Origin: Medicago truncatula
Lineage: Eukaryota; Streptophyta; Magnoliopsida; Fabales; Fabaceae
NCBI RefSeq assembly: GCF_003473485.1
Contig: NC_053045.1
Span: forward strand, 41,334,494 to 41,398,493
Length of the DNA stretch: 64,000 nt
Reading direction: 5' to 3'
Shown: positions 25,714 to 37,983 of the stretch, piece after piece
Position numbering within the stretch: position 1 is the stretch's first letter
Layout: each line of letters begins with the position of its first letter
Translations under genes and position numbers: made by a program
The notes under the pieces: model-generated
Told to the model about the DNA's origin: nothing
Database searches by the model: none
The model's input: the letters and a program-made list of their open reading frames with translations, nothing else

Positions 25714-25930
25714 GATATGTAACATATATTTATATCCTAAAGTTTTAGTAATTGACATCTTTATTTCTTTGGAGAAATGGAGAAGATCTCTACTATAATA
25801 CACATCTTAGTTTTCATGGTTAGTTTTCATGTTGGCATACAGTGTTTATTGAATAGCATTTCAGTTGAGTCTTATTGAATCGCATACATTGTCCATCAGA
25901 GGTGATCGAATAGCACTTGTCTTGCATTGT

Positions 25931-27346
25931 TTAACAATCTAAACTTGTCTTGCATTGAATCAATGCATGAATATCATCATAAGAACTTCCACCTTCTTCA
26001 ACAGCTCTTTTTGCATTCTCAAAAATACTTTTAACCCGCCTTCTCATTTCCTCTGTATCTTCACTCTCCGCCATCAACTTCTTCACTGCCAACTCCACCT
26101 TCTCTCTTCCAACCAACTCTTTCCTCTCTTCATCCCAAGACCCCCACTCTCTACTACCAACTTGAACACCAATCCTCAACACATCAGTTATCAACTTCTC
26201 ATTGATAAATTGCTCAGCTGAAAGTGGCCAAGTCGCCATAGGTACTCCAGCACACACACCTTCTAAAGTTGAGTTCCATCCACAATGAGTCATAAACCCT
26301 CCAACAGCCTCATGCTCCAAAATCAAAAGCTGAGGAGCCCAACCTCTAAAAATCAAACCTTTATCCATTTCCTTCATTCGCCTTTCAAATTTATCAAGAA
26401 CCCAATCTTCTTCATTTTTAGATGAGTTGAGAATCTTCCCAACCACCCAAATGAATGATTGATCAGAAGCTTCTAAGCCATAAGCAATTTCCTTGAGCTG
26501 TTTCATTGGTACGCGAGCTACGCTCCCAAAACTTATGTAAAGAACTGAATTGGGTTTCTTAGAATTCAACCAATTCAAACAACTTTGTTCATCTATAGTG
26601 GGTTGTTTCCCTCTTTCTTTCTTATCTTCTACGCTTCTGTTGCAAAGAGAAACTGGTCCTACAAGCCATGCTTTCTTTCCCAGTTTGTTTCTTACGTAAT
26701 CAGCATAAGCTGGTTCCAAATCATAAAAACTATTGATAAGAGTACCAAGGCTATTTTCCTCTAATTGCTTTATCCTATCAGAAAACTGAGATGGGTTTCT
26801 CATGAAAATTGGAGTCTGAGACCGTGTCATCTCGATTATGTCAGGAAGGCCAGGAACAATGAAAGGTTCTGAGTCTGAACTCAGATTCTCTAACACAACA
26901 TGTTTTCTCGTATTTTCAATGACACAGCGCGGGAAACACCCGTTACCATTGAAGACAATTCTTGGAATTTTGAGTTCATCGATGATGTCGCCAGCCCAAC
27001 GATGAAACATGTCAACAACTATACCGTCCGGTCTGTGTTGGACTAGGAACTGTTTCAGAGGTTCAAGGAGAATCGAGGTATCGATCATGGGACCAGCAGA
27101 CATGTCGGTGTCAGTTACTTCAGTGTTTTCAGGGGTGGTGAGAATCTGAATGGTGATGGGATGATTGGATTTTTGGTCTCTGGTGATTGAATTTTGGAAT
27201 TGAAGAGCGTTAGATGGTGTAGTTATGATGGTTGATGTGGCTCCATGTTTTGCAAACACTCTTGCTGTGTCTACCATTGGAATCTGATGTCCTCCACCTA
27301 CGAAGGGGAAGAAGTATATTTTAACTGCATCAGTTTCATGGTTCAT
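25931..27346 (-). CDS. AOG: Abscisate beta-glucosyltransferase-like UGT (UGT73B)
   Basis: Single-exon UGT of 471 residues. The N-terminal half (FFPFVGGGHQIPMVDTARVF, then TPSNALQFQNSI, VVDMFHRWAGD and NGNGCFPRCV) matches the adzuki-bean abscisate glucosyltransferase as I recall it, far more closely than it matches the other UGTs here. Such enzymes conjugate abscisic acid to its glucose ester and so lower active hormone. Catalytic His20, Asp112 and the PSPG box 336-379 (GWAPQLLILEHEAVG, HCGWNST, SAEQ) are all present. I start at the ATG at 27346; the frame runs further upstream only through non-ATG codons. The C-terminus (ALIQCKTSLDC) departs from the usual ALIQELK ending. Substrate is inferred from similarity and needs assay. 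Confidence 0.93.
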   Translation of the reverse strand: MNHETDAVKIYFFPFVGGGHQIPMVDTARVFAKHGATSTIITTPSNALQFQNSITRDQKSNHPITIQILTTPENTEVTDTDMSAGPMIDTSILLEPLKQFLVQHRPDGIVVDMFHRWAGDIIDELKIPRIVFNGNGCFPRCVIENTRKHVVLENLSSDSEPFIVPGLPDIIEMTRSQTPIFMRNPSQFSDRIKQLEENSLGTLINSFYDLEPAYADYVRNKLGKKAWLVGPVSLCNRSVEDKKERGKQPTIDEQSCLNWLNSKKPNSVLYISFGSVARVPMKQLKEIAYGLEASDQSFIWVVGKILNSSKNEEDWVLDKFERRMKEMDKGLIFRGWAPQLLILEHEAVGGFMTHCGWNSTLEGVCAGVPMATWPLSAEQFINEKLITDVLRIGVQVGSREWGSWDEERKELVGREKVELAVKKLMAESEDTEEMRRRVKSIFENAKRAVEEGGSSYDDIHALIQCKTSLDC

Positions 27347-28513
27347 GTTGAAATGGAGATGATGATGCTCACAACTCACTTGACTTGCTTAGTGAAAAAC
27401 TGTGAGTTATGAGGAAGATGCAGGTCCAATTATGTTGAAGATGGAAGAGTTGTGTTATAGAATCATTTTTTGTACGGCCAATCAGAAAAGTTTGACATGA
27501 AAACGTCATGAATGACAGACATATTACAACCTTGAGACATCTCACATGTTGACGGAGTCTCTAGGTATGGATAGAAGAAAAATGAACCTATAGGACCACT
27601 TGGTGCATGTTTGAATCAGCTGTGACTTCAGCAAATGATTTGGTCAAACTCACTTTCGGTACATGCATATGTCATGCAAGAGTGCATTGCTTATTTTGTT
27701 AGATGTTTTTGAATGTACGCCAAAACTAATTTATAGAAATTTGTATAGGTTGCATTGTTTTAAACTTTGCATTCAAACACTAGTGTTGGTTTTTGAAATG
27801 TACATGTTTTTTCTTGTTTCATTTCTTCATGAATCGTTTCATTTGCTTTTGAAAATTGGGATTTTTGTTGTTTTTCAAAAAGTGAATTGTTTCACTCAAT
27901 TGAATGATGGGATTTAATTGGAGTATGATTTTTTAATGGATTATGATTGTTACTACGAAAAGTTCATTAACGAAAACAAAGAATGATACAGAGCAAGGCT
28001 ATTTCGTGGGATATAGCACTACTCTTTTTTAATTCATGGAGAAATTCCACAAGCATGTCTATATTAGTTATTCAATTAAACAAGGACCTGTTAAATACAG
28101 AAAGGGATTAGGAAGTTCGAGATGATACAATAGGAAAGAGGACGAGGGACATTATACATCATGTTTAAACTATAATGCTAACCAATTTGCAAATTATATT
28201 ACAGTTCTCAAAATGAATCTTATTCCAATCCCATACCTATCAAGATTTAAGAGAGCCTATACAAATATTAACTGGATATATACTGTCTTTAAGCCTAAAG
28301 AATTCAACGCACAGAAACAATGTCAGGTAAGGAGATCGATAACTCGCTTTCCTCTAAATGGTAATAAGTATATTAATCACCCACTTTAAAGGTCTCTGAA
28401 GGTCATCACAAGTTGCCTTCAGCTCCCCTTTTGGGCTGAAACATCCATTCTTAATAGACAAAATATCCACCTGACTATGACTACAGGAGCACTTGAATTC
28501 TGTTTTTGTCAAA
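27347..28513. other. Spacer between AOG-like gene and CBSX gene
   Basis: The right part would hold the CBSX 3' UTR and the left part the promoter of the AOG-like gene. The 84-codon frame at 27663 has no recognisable domain. No repeat stands out. Confidence 0.5.
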
Positions 28514-31347
28514 CTATGTGAGCCTCTCACCAGAGCGCTTTGACAGTAGAGCCGCCTTAACAATATTCCCCCTTGTAATAAGTCCAACCTAGCAAAATTG
28601 TGAAAAATCAATCAGCCGAATTCATTGATGTAATAACAAAGTTTTAACTTTCAAGAGATTAATAACTCACCAGCTTTCCATCTTTGTCTACCACAGGTAG
28701 TCGACGATATTTTGTTTCAAGCAACAGCCTAGTACAAGAAGTAACAGTGTCAGGCATCAGGAGAACAATGTTCACAACCAAGATTATCATTATAGGATGG
28801 ATGTGAGATTAGGAATCTCATTTAACAAAAGATTCAATTCCATGGATGCTAGGATGGATATAAGATTTAGAAATCTCATTCAAAAAAGATTCAATTCCAT
28901 GGATGCGTGTAAATCAAATGGTTGTACTTGTGTTACAATAAATTACCAGATATTTTTGCTGCCCTAATAGTATATAAGAAAGAAATTATAAACTATTATG
29001 ACATCAGTGACATAATAGTCAGAGAAAAAAAGCCATTCAATATGTATGTGAAATGTGATAGGTAACCCCTTGGTCAGTTATTTACCTAGTTAGTTTGTTT
29101 GTTAATAGCTGGTGCCAGGGACTACCATAATAGGGAAAATAAAACTTGGCTATAAATAAGAAGAGGGGTTGAGAGGGGAGCTATCTAGTCATTTCAGAGA
29201 GTTGGGCTTTCCGGCATTTAGGAGGTTGCAGACCCTCGAAGTTCAGCATTGGTTTATGTAATCATAGGGATTCTTCACTGGTCTATGCAGCAAAAAACCA
29301 GTCTTTATCAACAAGCATCAAAGCTAAGAGGAGTTAATAGGAGGAACTAATCTTGTCATCGGAGAATCCTTTCGGAAATTGAGAGATTACACACATTTGA
29401 AGTTTTTCACTTATGTTCGTTAGCCAAGGGGATTCTTCCCTAATTACTCGTAAAAAAGAAATAGTGGTTCTTATCAGTGTGTAAAAGCAGTACCTGGCAG
29501 CATCCTCCAGACTAGTGGATTCATGAACAACAAGTGGACTTGGAGTCATCAAGTCCCCGACAACTTTTCCATTGGTCTTACTAAGCAGCTTTTGTATCTC
29601 ATTGAATGTCTGCCATGCAAAACAATAATTAGAACTGCACGTAAGTAGCCAGTTAACAGAATGATAATAGTTATCTATCTCTATACAATTACAATTTCCC
29701 TTCTGTTTGGGAAAAAGTGACTATGAAGGCTAGATTAAGGTTTTTCTCAAATGCATATCATGGGTGAAAATTTAAATAGGTATCAGTAGCACCTGACAAA
29801 ATGAGTGGATTGAGGAAAATGTGCAATCAAATATTCATCAAACATTGAAATAAAATATGGGAAATGCTAATTGGTGCCCCCGGGGCACTTGTTAAGGAAA
29901 CAAATATAGTAGTATTGCATTGGAACTTGTGTAATCAATTTAAGAGTGTTGTTTTCAACTTAAAACTTGCTTTTGACTTCCTTAACCAGTGTCTTCGGGG
30001 CACAGGGCACTGGTTAGCATGACTCATAAAATATATGGTTATATCCCAAATCAAAACTTGTGAGCATCATTATTCATCTTCATCAGAATTGAAAGATATC
30101 AAGCCAGATTAAAACAAAATCAGCATCCTATAGAATCATCATGATTTGACAGAAAATTGGTTGAATGTATTTAGAAACATTCATACAGTAATCCAACTAT
30201 TGCTTATATGACAACAGCAAGGTTGCAAACATAAAACGGCCACTTACTTTCCAAGTACTGTCCACATCAGGGAATAAGCTTGCATCACTGCTACCTAAAA
30301 GCGAAAGCAAACAATCAGTAAGAACTTAGCAACAGTATGAGATAAATATTTAGCTTCTTCACTCACATCCCAAAATAGAAACTACTATTTCTTTCTCATT
30401 AACATCCAAATAAACATAAACATATCGGTATCTTCCATGTTTCAGCAACTACAACACAAAATTTGAAGACAAAATACACAATTATAACCATTCTCAAAGC
30501 TTTCAAAGAAATTGATTTAATGATTTACTTTAATAACCGAAAGAATGGTTGAAATTTTGCCACTTTAAAGTACAATACACAAAATATTAAAGATGTCCTA
30601 TGTACCTGATATTGTATCAATTGCTAACAAGTCATAATCTGAAACAACTCCAACCTACATCACCCAAAAAAGAAACAGAAACGAAACAACAAGTACAATG
30701 AGTAACTAAAACAATAACTAAAACAACAGTACAACACATATTTAGTGTGTACTTGCATTTTTGTACATAGCCACAACAAAACTATATTAATCAAGTACCA
30801 GATTCCATTCCTCATCGATCACCGGAAGACCACTGATTCTGTTCTTGACAAGAGCCTCCAAAGCTATAACAAAAACAAAAAATTGCAACCATGTAAAATT
30901 AACGTTGGATCACATAATAACAAGAAGGCCTAAATTTCAGAGGCTAAAATCATATTTAAATATAACTAAAAAATACAATTATGAGTGGAACCTACCTTCA
31001 TCAACGGAAGTAGTGGTTTTAACAACATGCAAATTATGCTTTTTAGTCATGAAATCAGAAACTGTATAAGTTCCATTCGCGCGCTAAAAAAAAAAAAAAA
31101 GCAAAACCTATATTAGAAAAAATAAGATTAAACACGGTAGCGTAATAAAAAAGCTTGATCCGAAGAAAAGAACACTTACCGGAACCGAATTAACGGTTTG
31201 GGATGAAACAACACTGAACCTAGCGGATTGTGCAAAACGGTGTCGTTTTGGTAGGACGGAAGAAGGAAGCAAAGAATGGCAATGAGGTAAAATGATCCGA
31301 TGTGGAGTGCTAAGTGGGAGAGTGTTAATCAAATGAATCGAACTCAT
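28514..31347 (-). CDS. CBSX2: Chloroplast CBS-domain protein (CBSX1/2-like), 8 exons
   Basis: Exons (minus): 31347-31180, 31083-30996, 30863-30799, 30654-30606, 30294-30248, 29609-29494, 28728-28671, 28588-28514. All junctions are GT-AG and phases agree, giving 221 residues against about 236 in Arabidopsis. Residues 1-60 are Ser/Arg/His-rich with few acids, a plastid transit peptide. CBS1 spans about 63-125 (TVSDFMTKKHNLHVV, GLPVIDEEWNLVGVVSDYDLLAID) and CBS2 about 154-215 (VVGDLMTPSPLVV, RRLPVVDKDGKL, GLITRGNIVKAAL). CBSX1/2 bind adenosine nucleotides and activate chloroplast thioredoxins, affecting redox balance. Intron 5 carries a Mutator MITE and intron 6 an LTR-like fragment, without harm to the splice sites. 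CBSX2 is chosen over CBSX1 because of gene order only. Confidence 0.93.
29050..29315. other. LTR-like fragment in CBSX intron 6
   Basis: A stretch with a TATAAATA box near 29153 followed by G-rich transcript-like sequence resembles part of a plant LTR or TRIM element. Its ends and duplication are not resolved. Confidence 0.3.
29859..30025. mobile_element. Mutator-type MITE in CBSX intron 5, 9-bp duplication
   Basis: Ends gggaaatgctaa and ttagcatgactc are inverted relatives around a GC-rich subterminal motif (GTGCCCCCGGGGC). ATAAAATAT flanks both sides exactly (29850-29858 and 30026-30034). Confidence 0.8.
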
Positions 31348-32180
31348 TTTTTTAATATTTTCTCTTTTTCTATTCTGAGATACGAAATCGACAAAGACCA
31401 AATCTCCTATTCTATTTTCTTTCTTAGAAAAGAAAGAAAAAAAAAATGATCTGGTGTTGTTTTGAAAGGTGAATATGAAGAAGATGAAATAATTGAATTG
31501 AATGATGGCGGTGGTGGAATAAGAATGAATGAATATAATAATTAGAATATAGAAAGAGAGAGAGAGAATATATAGAGAGAAATAAATAAATAAAAATAGG
31601 AAAATTGGTTGAAGGAAAAGTAGAAGACGTGAGCGTACTTTACTTTTCCGTTGAAGGCGGTGTGGAATGCGATCAATGTGGACACTGAGTCGGTATCGGG
31701 ATCTGGCAACGGTGTCGTTTTGTTTAAGATCGCGTGTGTTCAATGTGTGTATTGAATTTTCCTTTTTCTTTGCTTTTGGTTAACGGTTTCTAATTTTCGA
31801 AGTTTCTTCTGTTGTACATTGTGGAATTTTAGGACCAATTTCACTCATACCATATTTTCAAAGTCAAATTTTTTTTTTATGACGACAACAAATCATATTT
31901 AGTGGAGTACATCAAGGTAATATATATTCTTCTTCGCAAATTAATTCATTTCATGTGCAGTCTCCTATATTGTTGTGGGTAAATTTAATTTGATTGAATG
32001 TTGTAGTATTTTCAAATAAAATTTAAGATGATAATAAACATAATAATTGAGACAAACACATATTTTTCAGAATGTGAGATTGAAAATGTAAAATTTCTTT
32101 TTAAGTTTTGAAAATTTGTTCACGGGAATGTTATATTTTTAATAATGTTATTTACACATAACTTCTTCTATGGTTATTTA
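31348..32180. other. 5' leader and promoter region of the CBSX gene
   Basis: Upstream of the CBSX ATG the minus strand is pyrimidine-rich with stretches of TTC and CT repeats, which leaves a long frame open without coding potential. The transcription start is probably here. Further up is plain AT-rich sequence. Confidence 0.5.
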
Positions 32181-32257
32181 CTCCATCCGATCACGTTTAT
32201 AAACAAAAAATCACTCCTAAAAATTGGTTTTTTGCTTGTAAATGTGATCGGATGGAG
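32181..32257. mobile_element. Stowaway MITE, 77 bp
   Basis: The arm CTCCATCCGATCACGTTTA is matched by its inverted copy at the right end, with TA on both sides (32179-32180 and 32258-32259). The element is a near-perfect hairpin. Confidence 0.85.
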
Positions 32258-32555
32258 TAAAGGATGGGAATCTAACATTCTTATGCGAATAAAATTCAAC
32301 TTGCTATAAATTATCACTCTCACGCAGATTTATTTTAAAACATTTTTAGAAAATTTAAATTTTTACCAAACACGTGGGTAGAAATGAAATGTCATTTCAA
32401 AGAATGTAATTTTTTGCCTTACCGCAAACATTGAAATTAATGAAAATGATTGTGTTGCATCTTTTTTTGAAATCGGTTTATGTCCAATTATTTATTTTGT
32501 TAAGTTTATGTTCATTAGACCATCTACAACAAATCACTCCATTTTGTGTGTTTAA

Positions 32556-35420
32556 GTGGGTTGATAGACTTAAGCAAATGTACTAAAAATGTATCGAAGT
32601 AATAAAATAAGTTTGTATCATTGTGTTAATCTCAATTTAGCAATAAAGTAAATATTTAGGATGTATAAATTATTTTGTTTGTAGATTTGATTTGATTGCA
32701 TAAAATTAAATAAACATAAAATAAAGATAGTTTTGGAAAATATATGGAGAGTGATGAGTTTAGGTCTTTCGAATCCTCTAAGTTCCCCTAATCGGTATAC
32801 TGCACCTATTCTTATGAATGATTTTCTAGTTTCACGATGGTTAATAAAATAGCCCTAATCAATCCCTTGACTTAGGACCCTCTTCTCAAACTATAACCCC
32901 TAATTCCTTAGGTGGTCTAATAATCTTTGAAGGTTTTACGAACGTTAACTTAATATCACAAATAACTGATTATCTATTCCTAGACTAACAATGTTTATTT
33001 GAACAACTCAATTAGGTCTAAGTAGACAGCTATGGTCAGTAATCATTCATTCTCACTAAATCATGTTTATATCTGATCAGGATATAAAAAGCATTAAGAA
33101 CAATTGAGTTGAATAAAAACTAGATTGTCATTCACAATAAATAGAGTTTCACATAGTAAAGGAAATTAGCTAGATATAATTAAATACATAAACAACATAG
33201 TAAAGAAAGGTGAGGTTTAGCATGAGAATGGAAGGTTATTTTCCACCATGAAAAAGTTTTTTTTTTAAGCATTGGATTAAGTAAGAAACATAATATTATC
33301 ATGGTCTGTCAGTACTAGACCTAACCACTTATCCTCTATTATCATCTTCCTCCTAGCCTCACCATCTTATCCGACCTTCCATTGTGACCTTCATCCACCT
33401 TCTCTTCCTCTGATGCAAAATAAGAATTCAACAAAGAGGAAATTGGAATTTTAATTCTTTCTACCAAACCCACCATCGAAGAAAACAAAGAACATTGTTG
33501 GCTTCAAATTCTGCTTTTTTATTATTATCTCCTTTTAAGCCAAAAGAACAAATATACTCGATTTCAAGAATCAAAATAAAAACATGAAAATCCGAGCATA
33601 AGAAAATCCTTAATTTTAGAATTTTGTGTTCTTAGAATCATTTTATAAGCATCCGAGTGGAAATTGATGGCAGGGCCGAGAAAGGAGATTCTTGAAGGGA
33701 GAATGGAGTCGGAGATGTAGGTTTCAATGTCGGTCTCAGAGACGGCGGTGATGATGCGTTGGTGGAGGGTTAAACTCTTCTCCACTGTAGATGTAAAGTT
33801 CAGATCTGAAGGTTGAAGAAATGTGAAAGAAAAATAGAAAAAAATATAGTGTACATAGACCATGTTAAAATCTATACACCTCTTTAATCTAATGGATAAA
33901 ATTTACTTTCCTATGGTGGGAAACAACTAGAGTATTGTTGATTACACGTGTTGTTTGGCTGAGAAACACATGTAAAATACCAAAATACCCCTCGGCAGTT
34001 GTCGAGGAAAAATAAAATCGGCTGCAGTTAACTCCCGAGGAAAACCTCGGCAGTTAACTGCCGAAATTCAATTAAATCCATCGGCAATTGAGTGTCGTGG
34101 AATCACTTCGTGTACCTGTATTCACCCAAACAATTTTTCCATCAAAATTTCTTTTCCCAATTAATTTGTGTTCATGAACAATTTTTTATCTTCACCCAAA
34201 TTTTCTTTTCCCAATCACTTTGTGTTCCTGAACAATCAAACAATTTTTTATCTTCACCCAAATTTCTTTTTCCCATCAAATTTAATATTTTTTCTTTGTG
34301 GGTAGTTCCCAAATTCATCAAACAAAAAAAGGCAATTGAAATTTGTTATGTGGATCAAACTACCATTGCAAAACCTTGGGTAAATTAGGACCAGAATAAT
34401 TGAAGAAGAAGAGAAGAATTGGAATCTAAGTGTCTCAATAGTGTATGAGGCTTTTTCACACATGGACTCTTTCACCAACCTTCCATGAACTCTCGCATGA
34501 GGCTTGTAGATATGAAAATGCATGTGGTTTCAATATTTTTTTTTTCTAATTTTGTATGAGCATGCATCGACAAACAAAAAGGAAAAGATGAAATGGAAAA
34601 AAGAAACAGATGTAGGATTTCCTCAATTACATAGATGCTCCTCAATTCATATGAGTGATTCCACGGCACTCAATTGCCGATGGATTTAATTGAATTTCGG
34701 CAGTTAACTGCCGAGGTTTTCCTCGGGAGTTAACTGCAGCCGATTTTATTTTTTCCTCGATAGTTAATTGTCGAGGGGTATTTTGGTATTTTACATGTGT
34801 TTCTCAGCCAAACAACATGTGTAATCAGCAATTCTCAAACAACTATCCATTCCCATGCTAAATGTCACCGTAAAAAAAATAAACCGATAGAGTTCCGTCG
34901 TTTTCGACGGTGCTTCTCAATCTTCTTTCAATCGTTACTGATTATGTGTTTTTTTTCCCTATCCATGTGCCTTCTTCCTTTCTCGTGATGCGTGCGGCTC
35001 CACTTGTTTCCAAAACGTGATGATGCTTCTATTCCATGATGGCTTCTCTTTTTATATTATGTTGTGCCGTTTTTTTCTTTCTTTCTTTTCATGACACTTT
35101 CTTCTTGTTCTTCTTTTCGGGTCAACACCCATAGGTTGTGCAAAAGGGTTAAAGCCCAATTCTCTTGTTATTCACACCACAAGAGTAAACACTTCTAAAT
35201 TAGGGTTCCTAAAATCGTGTCACGAAATAGCCATCGTGACACGTTTTAACCAATGTCGAATGAACCTCACCTTGTGCTTCAAATCGTAACACGTTTTCAA
35301 CAATCGTGACACGATTTTGCTTTCTTCAAAATCTTCTATTTTTCTTGTTTTCTTTGTTGTTTAAACTTGCTTGTGAACTCAAAATATCATGAAAATGACA
35401 CTAAAAATAGTGAATGACTG
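32556..35420. mobile_element. LTR-like fragment split by later sequence
   Basis: Positions 32556-33216 and 34872-35420 match successive parts of the LTR-like segment at 24541-25713 (AACAACATAGTAAAGAAA, then CGATAGA-TTCCGTCG). The 1.65 kb between them is later material that includes the inverted-repeat element at 33930-34836. A 99-codon minus frame at 33564-33863 lies in this inserted part and matches nothing I know. Confidence 0.4.
33930..34836. mobile_element. Mutator-like foldback element, 907 bp, 9-bp duplication
   Basis: Inverted arms of about 170 bp begin GAGTATTGTTGATTACAC and end with the reverse counterpart CAGCAATTCTC. AAACAACTA flanks both sides exactly (33921-33929 and 34837-34845). 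Each arm contains a 16-bp perfect palindrome CGGCAGTTAACTGCCG (34048-34063 and 34698-34713). The centre has no transposase, so it is non-autonomous. Confidence 0.85.
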
Positions 35421-37187
35421 ACTGTCATCACAACCCCAAACTTGAATCATTCCTTGTCCTCAAGGAATTTACTTGCAAAATTGACAACCGACAGTAAAAT
35501 AACAATTACATGATCAAACGATAGTACCCAAAAGTTCAACACCTTACTAGCTAAAGATGAGCTAGTTTGACTTGTTAGCAACCACCAATTCACAACTCCA
35601 CGCAAAAATATGAAAGGGTTCACACACAGTCGACATGCAATCTACATATTACCATAAGCTTGAAAAGTTTCTAAACGTCGATCAAAATCAATGTCAATGC
35701 ACACTTTGAGGTCTTTAAGGGTTTTAATGGGGCTTAGGTGAAGGTGGGATAATATTTGGATAAGTAGGCTACACAAAATTTTGAGTTAGACACTCCTACG
35801 GAAGTTAAAGCACAAATTCAATCCATCATTCACCTTTGGAACAACAATTATTGCAAGGGTACTAGAGGTTATTTATAACAATTGGGACCATCGAGTTTGA
35901 AGTAACTCAATTTTTCAATATTATAATGTTTCAATCTCGTATTATTTGTACCTCACATGCACAACATAAAGGCTTGTGTGCGTGAAAGTAGCGAATTTTG
36001 AGTATACTAAAAAAGTTTTAGCAGATTCAACTCTACTATCTCAAAATTCACATACATGAAAATCCTCTCACAAAACCTAACTCCTTTTTCATCTTCTCTT
36101 CCCATATAAATACATAAAAAAAAAATCCACCATTCATTGCTAACCCGATCATGGAGTCTTTTTGAAGGAACAATTCAATTTTGCAACCCAGGTCTCACTA
36201 TAGTTGTTTCTTATGGTGAGATTGACTTCTTGAAATTTAAAGTTCTTCTTAGACAATGTTCTCATTCTATTTTTAACATTTCTTTGAAAATTTTATCTCA
36301 AAAAAACAACATAAATATGTTTAAAAGACTCAACTTTTTCATTAAAGTCGCTTTATGACATTTCTCTCATATCCTTATGTAAGGATTATTTTCTTTATTT
36401 TTAATGTTTGATTATAGTAATGTCTTTATGCTTAAATTTAGTTACTACTTTACATCTTATGAATGATTTTGGTTGTGTAACATTAGAAGCACCTTAGAGA
36501 AGGCTATATTGTGACTTAAGGGGAATATTTTGCAATATAAAGTAAGGGGTGAGCTTACTTAGTTACATGTTTGGTTTCTCACATGCTAGAGTGGGGAGGG
36601 GGTAAATGGATATTAGAAAAAATAAAGGTCGACAAATGAGAATGTGTAAGAGAAACATAGGGGAAAATGATTAGAACATTGAAGAAAATAAGATATATCC
36701 ACCAAGAAAGAGAGGGGGTGAGAGGAAAATGGGAAACTTAAAGCAACGATCCATAAAAGAAAAAGGGACAACTTTGCTGAAAATTATGACAAACAAACAA
36801 TGAATGTCAAACGACACAACAAAAGCATGTCGTGGCCGTGCGACGCCAGCGGCAAATGCATGCACAACACTATAGGGTATTAAGCCCTCACAGTGTAAAA
36901 AAAGTCTGCTTCAAAATGTTCTATAATTTTTTGTTTTGTCACCATAAATTAATTATTGTTGTCTATATTGATTTTTTTTTTTTTTTTTTTAAGATTATAA
37001 GTGTAAAAAATTGTAAGAGATAAAACATAACAAATCACTACTAAATATTTTTATATAGTGTTCTAATTTCTTTAAATTATGAACACTAGGCACAAACAGT
37101 TATACAAAATATATCATACTTCAAAAGAAAACACCTTATGTACACAAGGTTGTTTCTTATTTTTTTGAAAGATTGTAAGTTTGTTTC

Positions 37188-37190
<3 letters not shown>
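35421..37190. other. Intergenic, no gene seen
   Basis: The start (ACCCCAAACTTGAATCATTCCTTGTCCTC, split as read near 35434) resembles the edge of a retroelement. The rest has only short frames without domains. Confidence 0.4.

Positions 37191-37232
<42 letters not shown>
37191..37232. repeat. AT dinucleotide microsatellite
   Basis: About 21 AT units in a row. Confidence 0.95.
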
Positions 37233-37239
<7 letters not shown>

Positions 37240-37778
37240 ATTGTGTATTTTATAAGAAAAATAATGGATGCAGATATGTGATGAATATGTTATAGGCTAT
37301 TAGTATTATTTTTCCCCAATACAAAATATGTTAGTGATGAATGCATGTGTCCCAATATTAGGGGATCCGACCATTCTTCTCATATTTTTCTCCTTTTAAT
37401 TGTGCTTTTATGATGACCTTTTTTAGCATTTTTATATGTTTTCCCCTTTAAGGTTTTCAAGAAGAATGGAGAGTTGATAAGCAAAATAGAAGTGACATGT
37501 GTTTAGACTAAACGAGGAGGAGTTTTTCAAGTTTTCCACGAGACATGTGGCTTAGTGGCATGGGTGTACAAATAGAATAATGAATGAAAATATTTCCCTT
37601 ACTTTCACATATTTGTGAATAGAACTTGTAACGAGGATCGTTAGATCTAGACAATACTTATATTGTTAAAATTGTTATATTTTTTTGTTAGGATGGTTAT
37701 CAATTCGTTTACATGTAAAAAAAAAATTAATTTGCATGCATACAAAAAAAAATTATAATGAATGCGGTTGCGTTATTT

Positions 37779-37861
37779 TTTTTGTGGTGATCGAGGTTTG
37801 AATCTCGGACATTGAATATATTATGCATTGTCCTTATCAACTGAGCTAAATTCACGAGAAC
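37779..37861 (-). mobile_element. tRNA-derived SINE, diverged
   Basis: On the minus strand an A box (TTAGCTCAGTTGATAAGGA) and a B box (GAGATTCAAACCTCG) occur at tRNA-like spacing. The flanks (37764-37778 and 37862-37876) match at 12 of 15 positions. It does not fold as a full tRNA. Confidence 0.6.
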
Positions 37862-37983
37862 GTGGTTACATTATTTAGTATCCGAGAAAAAAAAATAACA
37901 TATATTACTTTTTGACTTAAAATAACATAGTGTATCCTTTTGTAAAAAAAAATTGTATTCTATCCCTCTTTAAAAAAATAGTA

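Noticed and set aside
27347-27379. Extended start of the AOG-like UGT
   Set aside because: The upstream frame begins at GTG, not ATG; a plant start at 27346 fits the family.
31108-31743. 211-codon minus-strand frame
   Set aside because: Only its end (from the ATG at 31347) is coding, as CBSX exon 1; the rest is pyrimidine-rich leader without protein character.
33564-33863. 99-codon minus frame as a small gene
   Set aside because: No recognisable domain, no splice context, and it lies in sequence inserted into a retroelement fragment.
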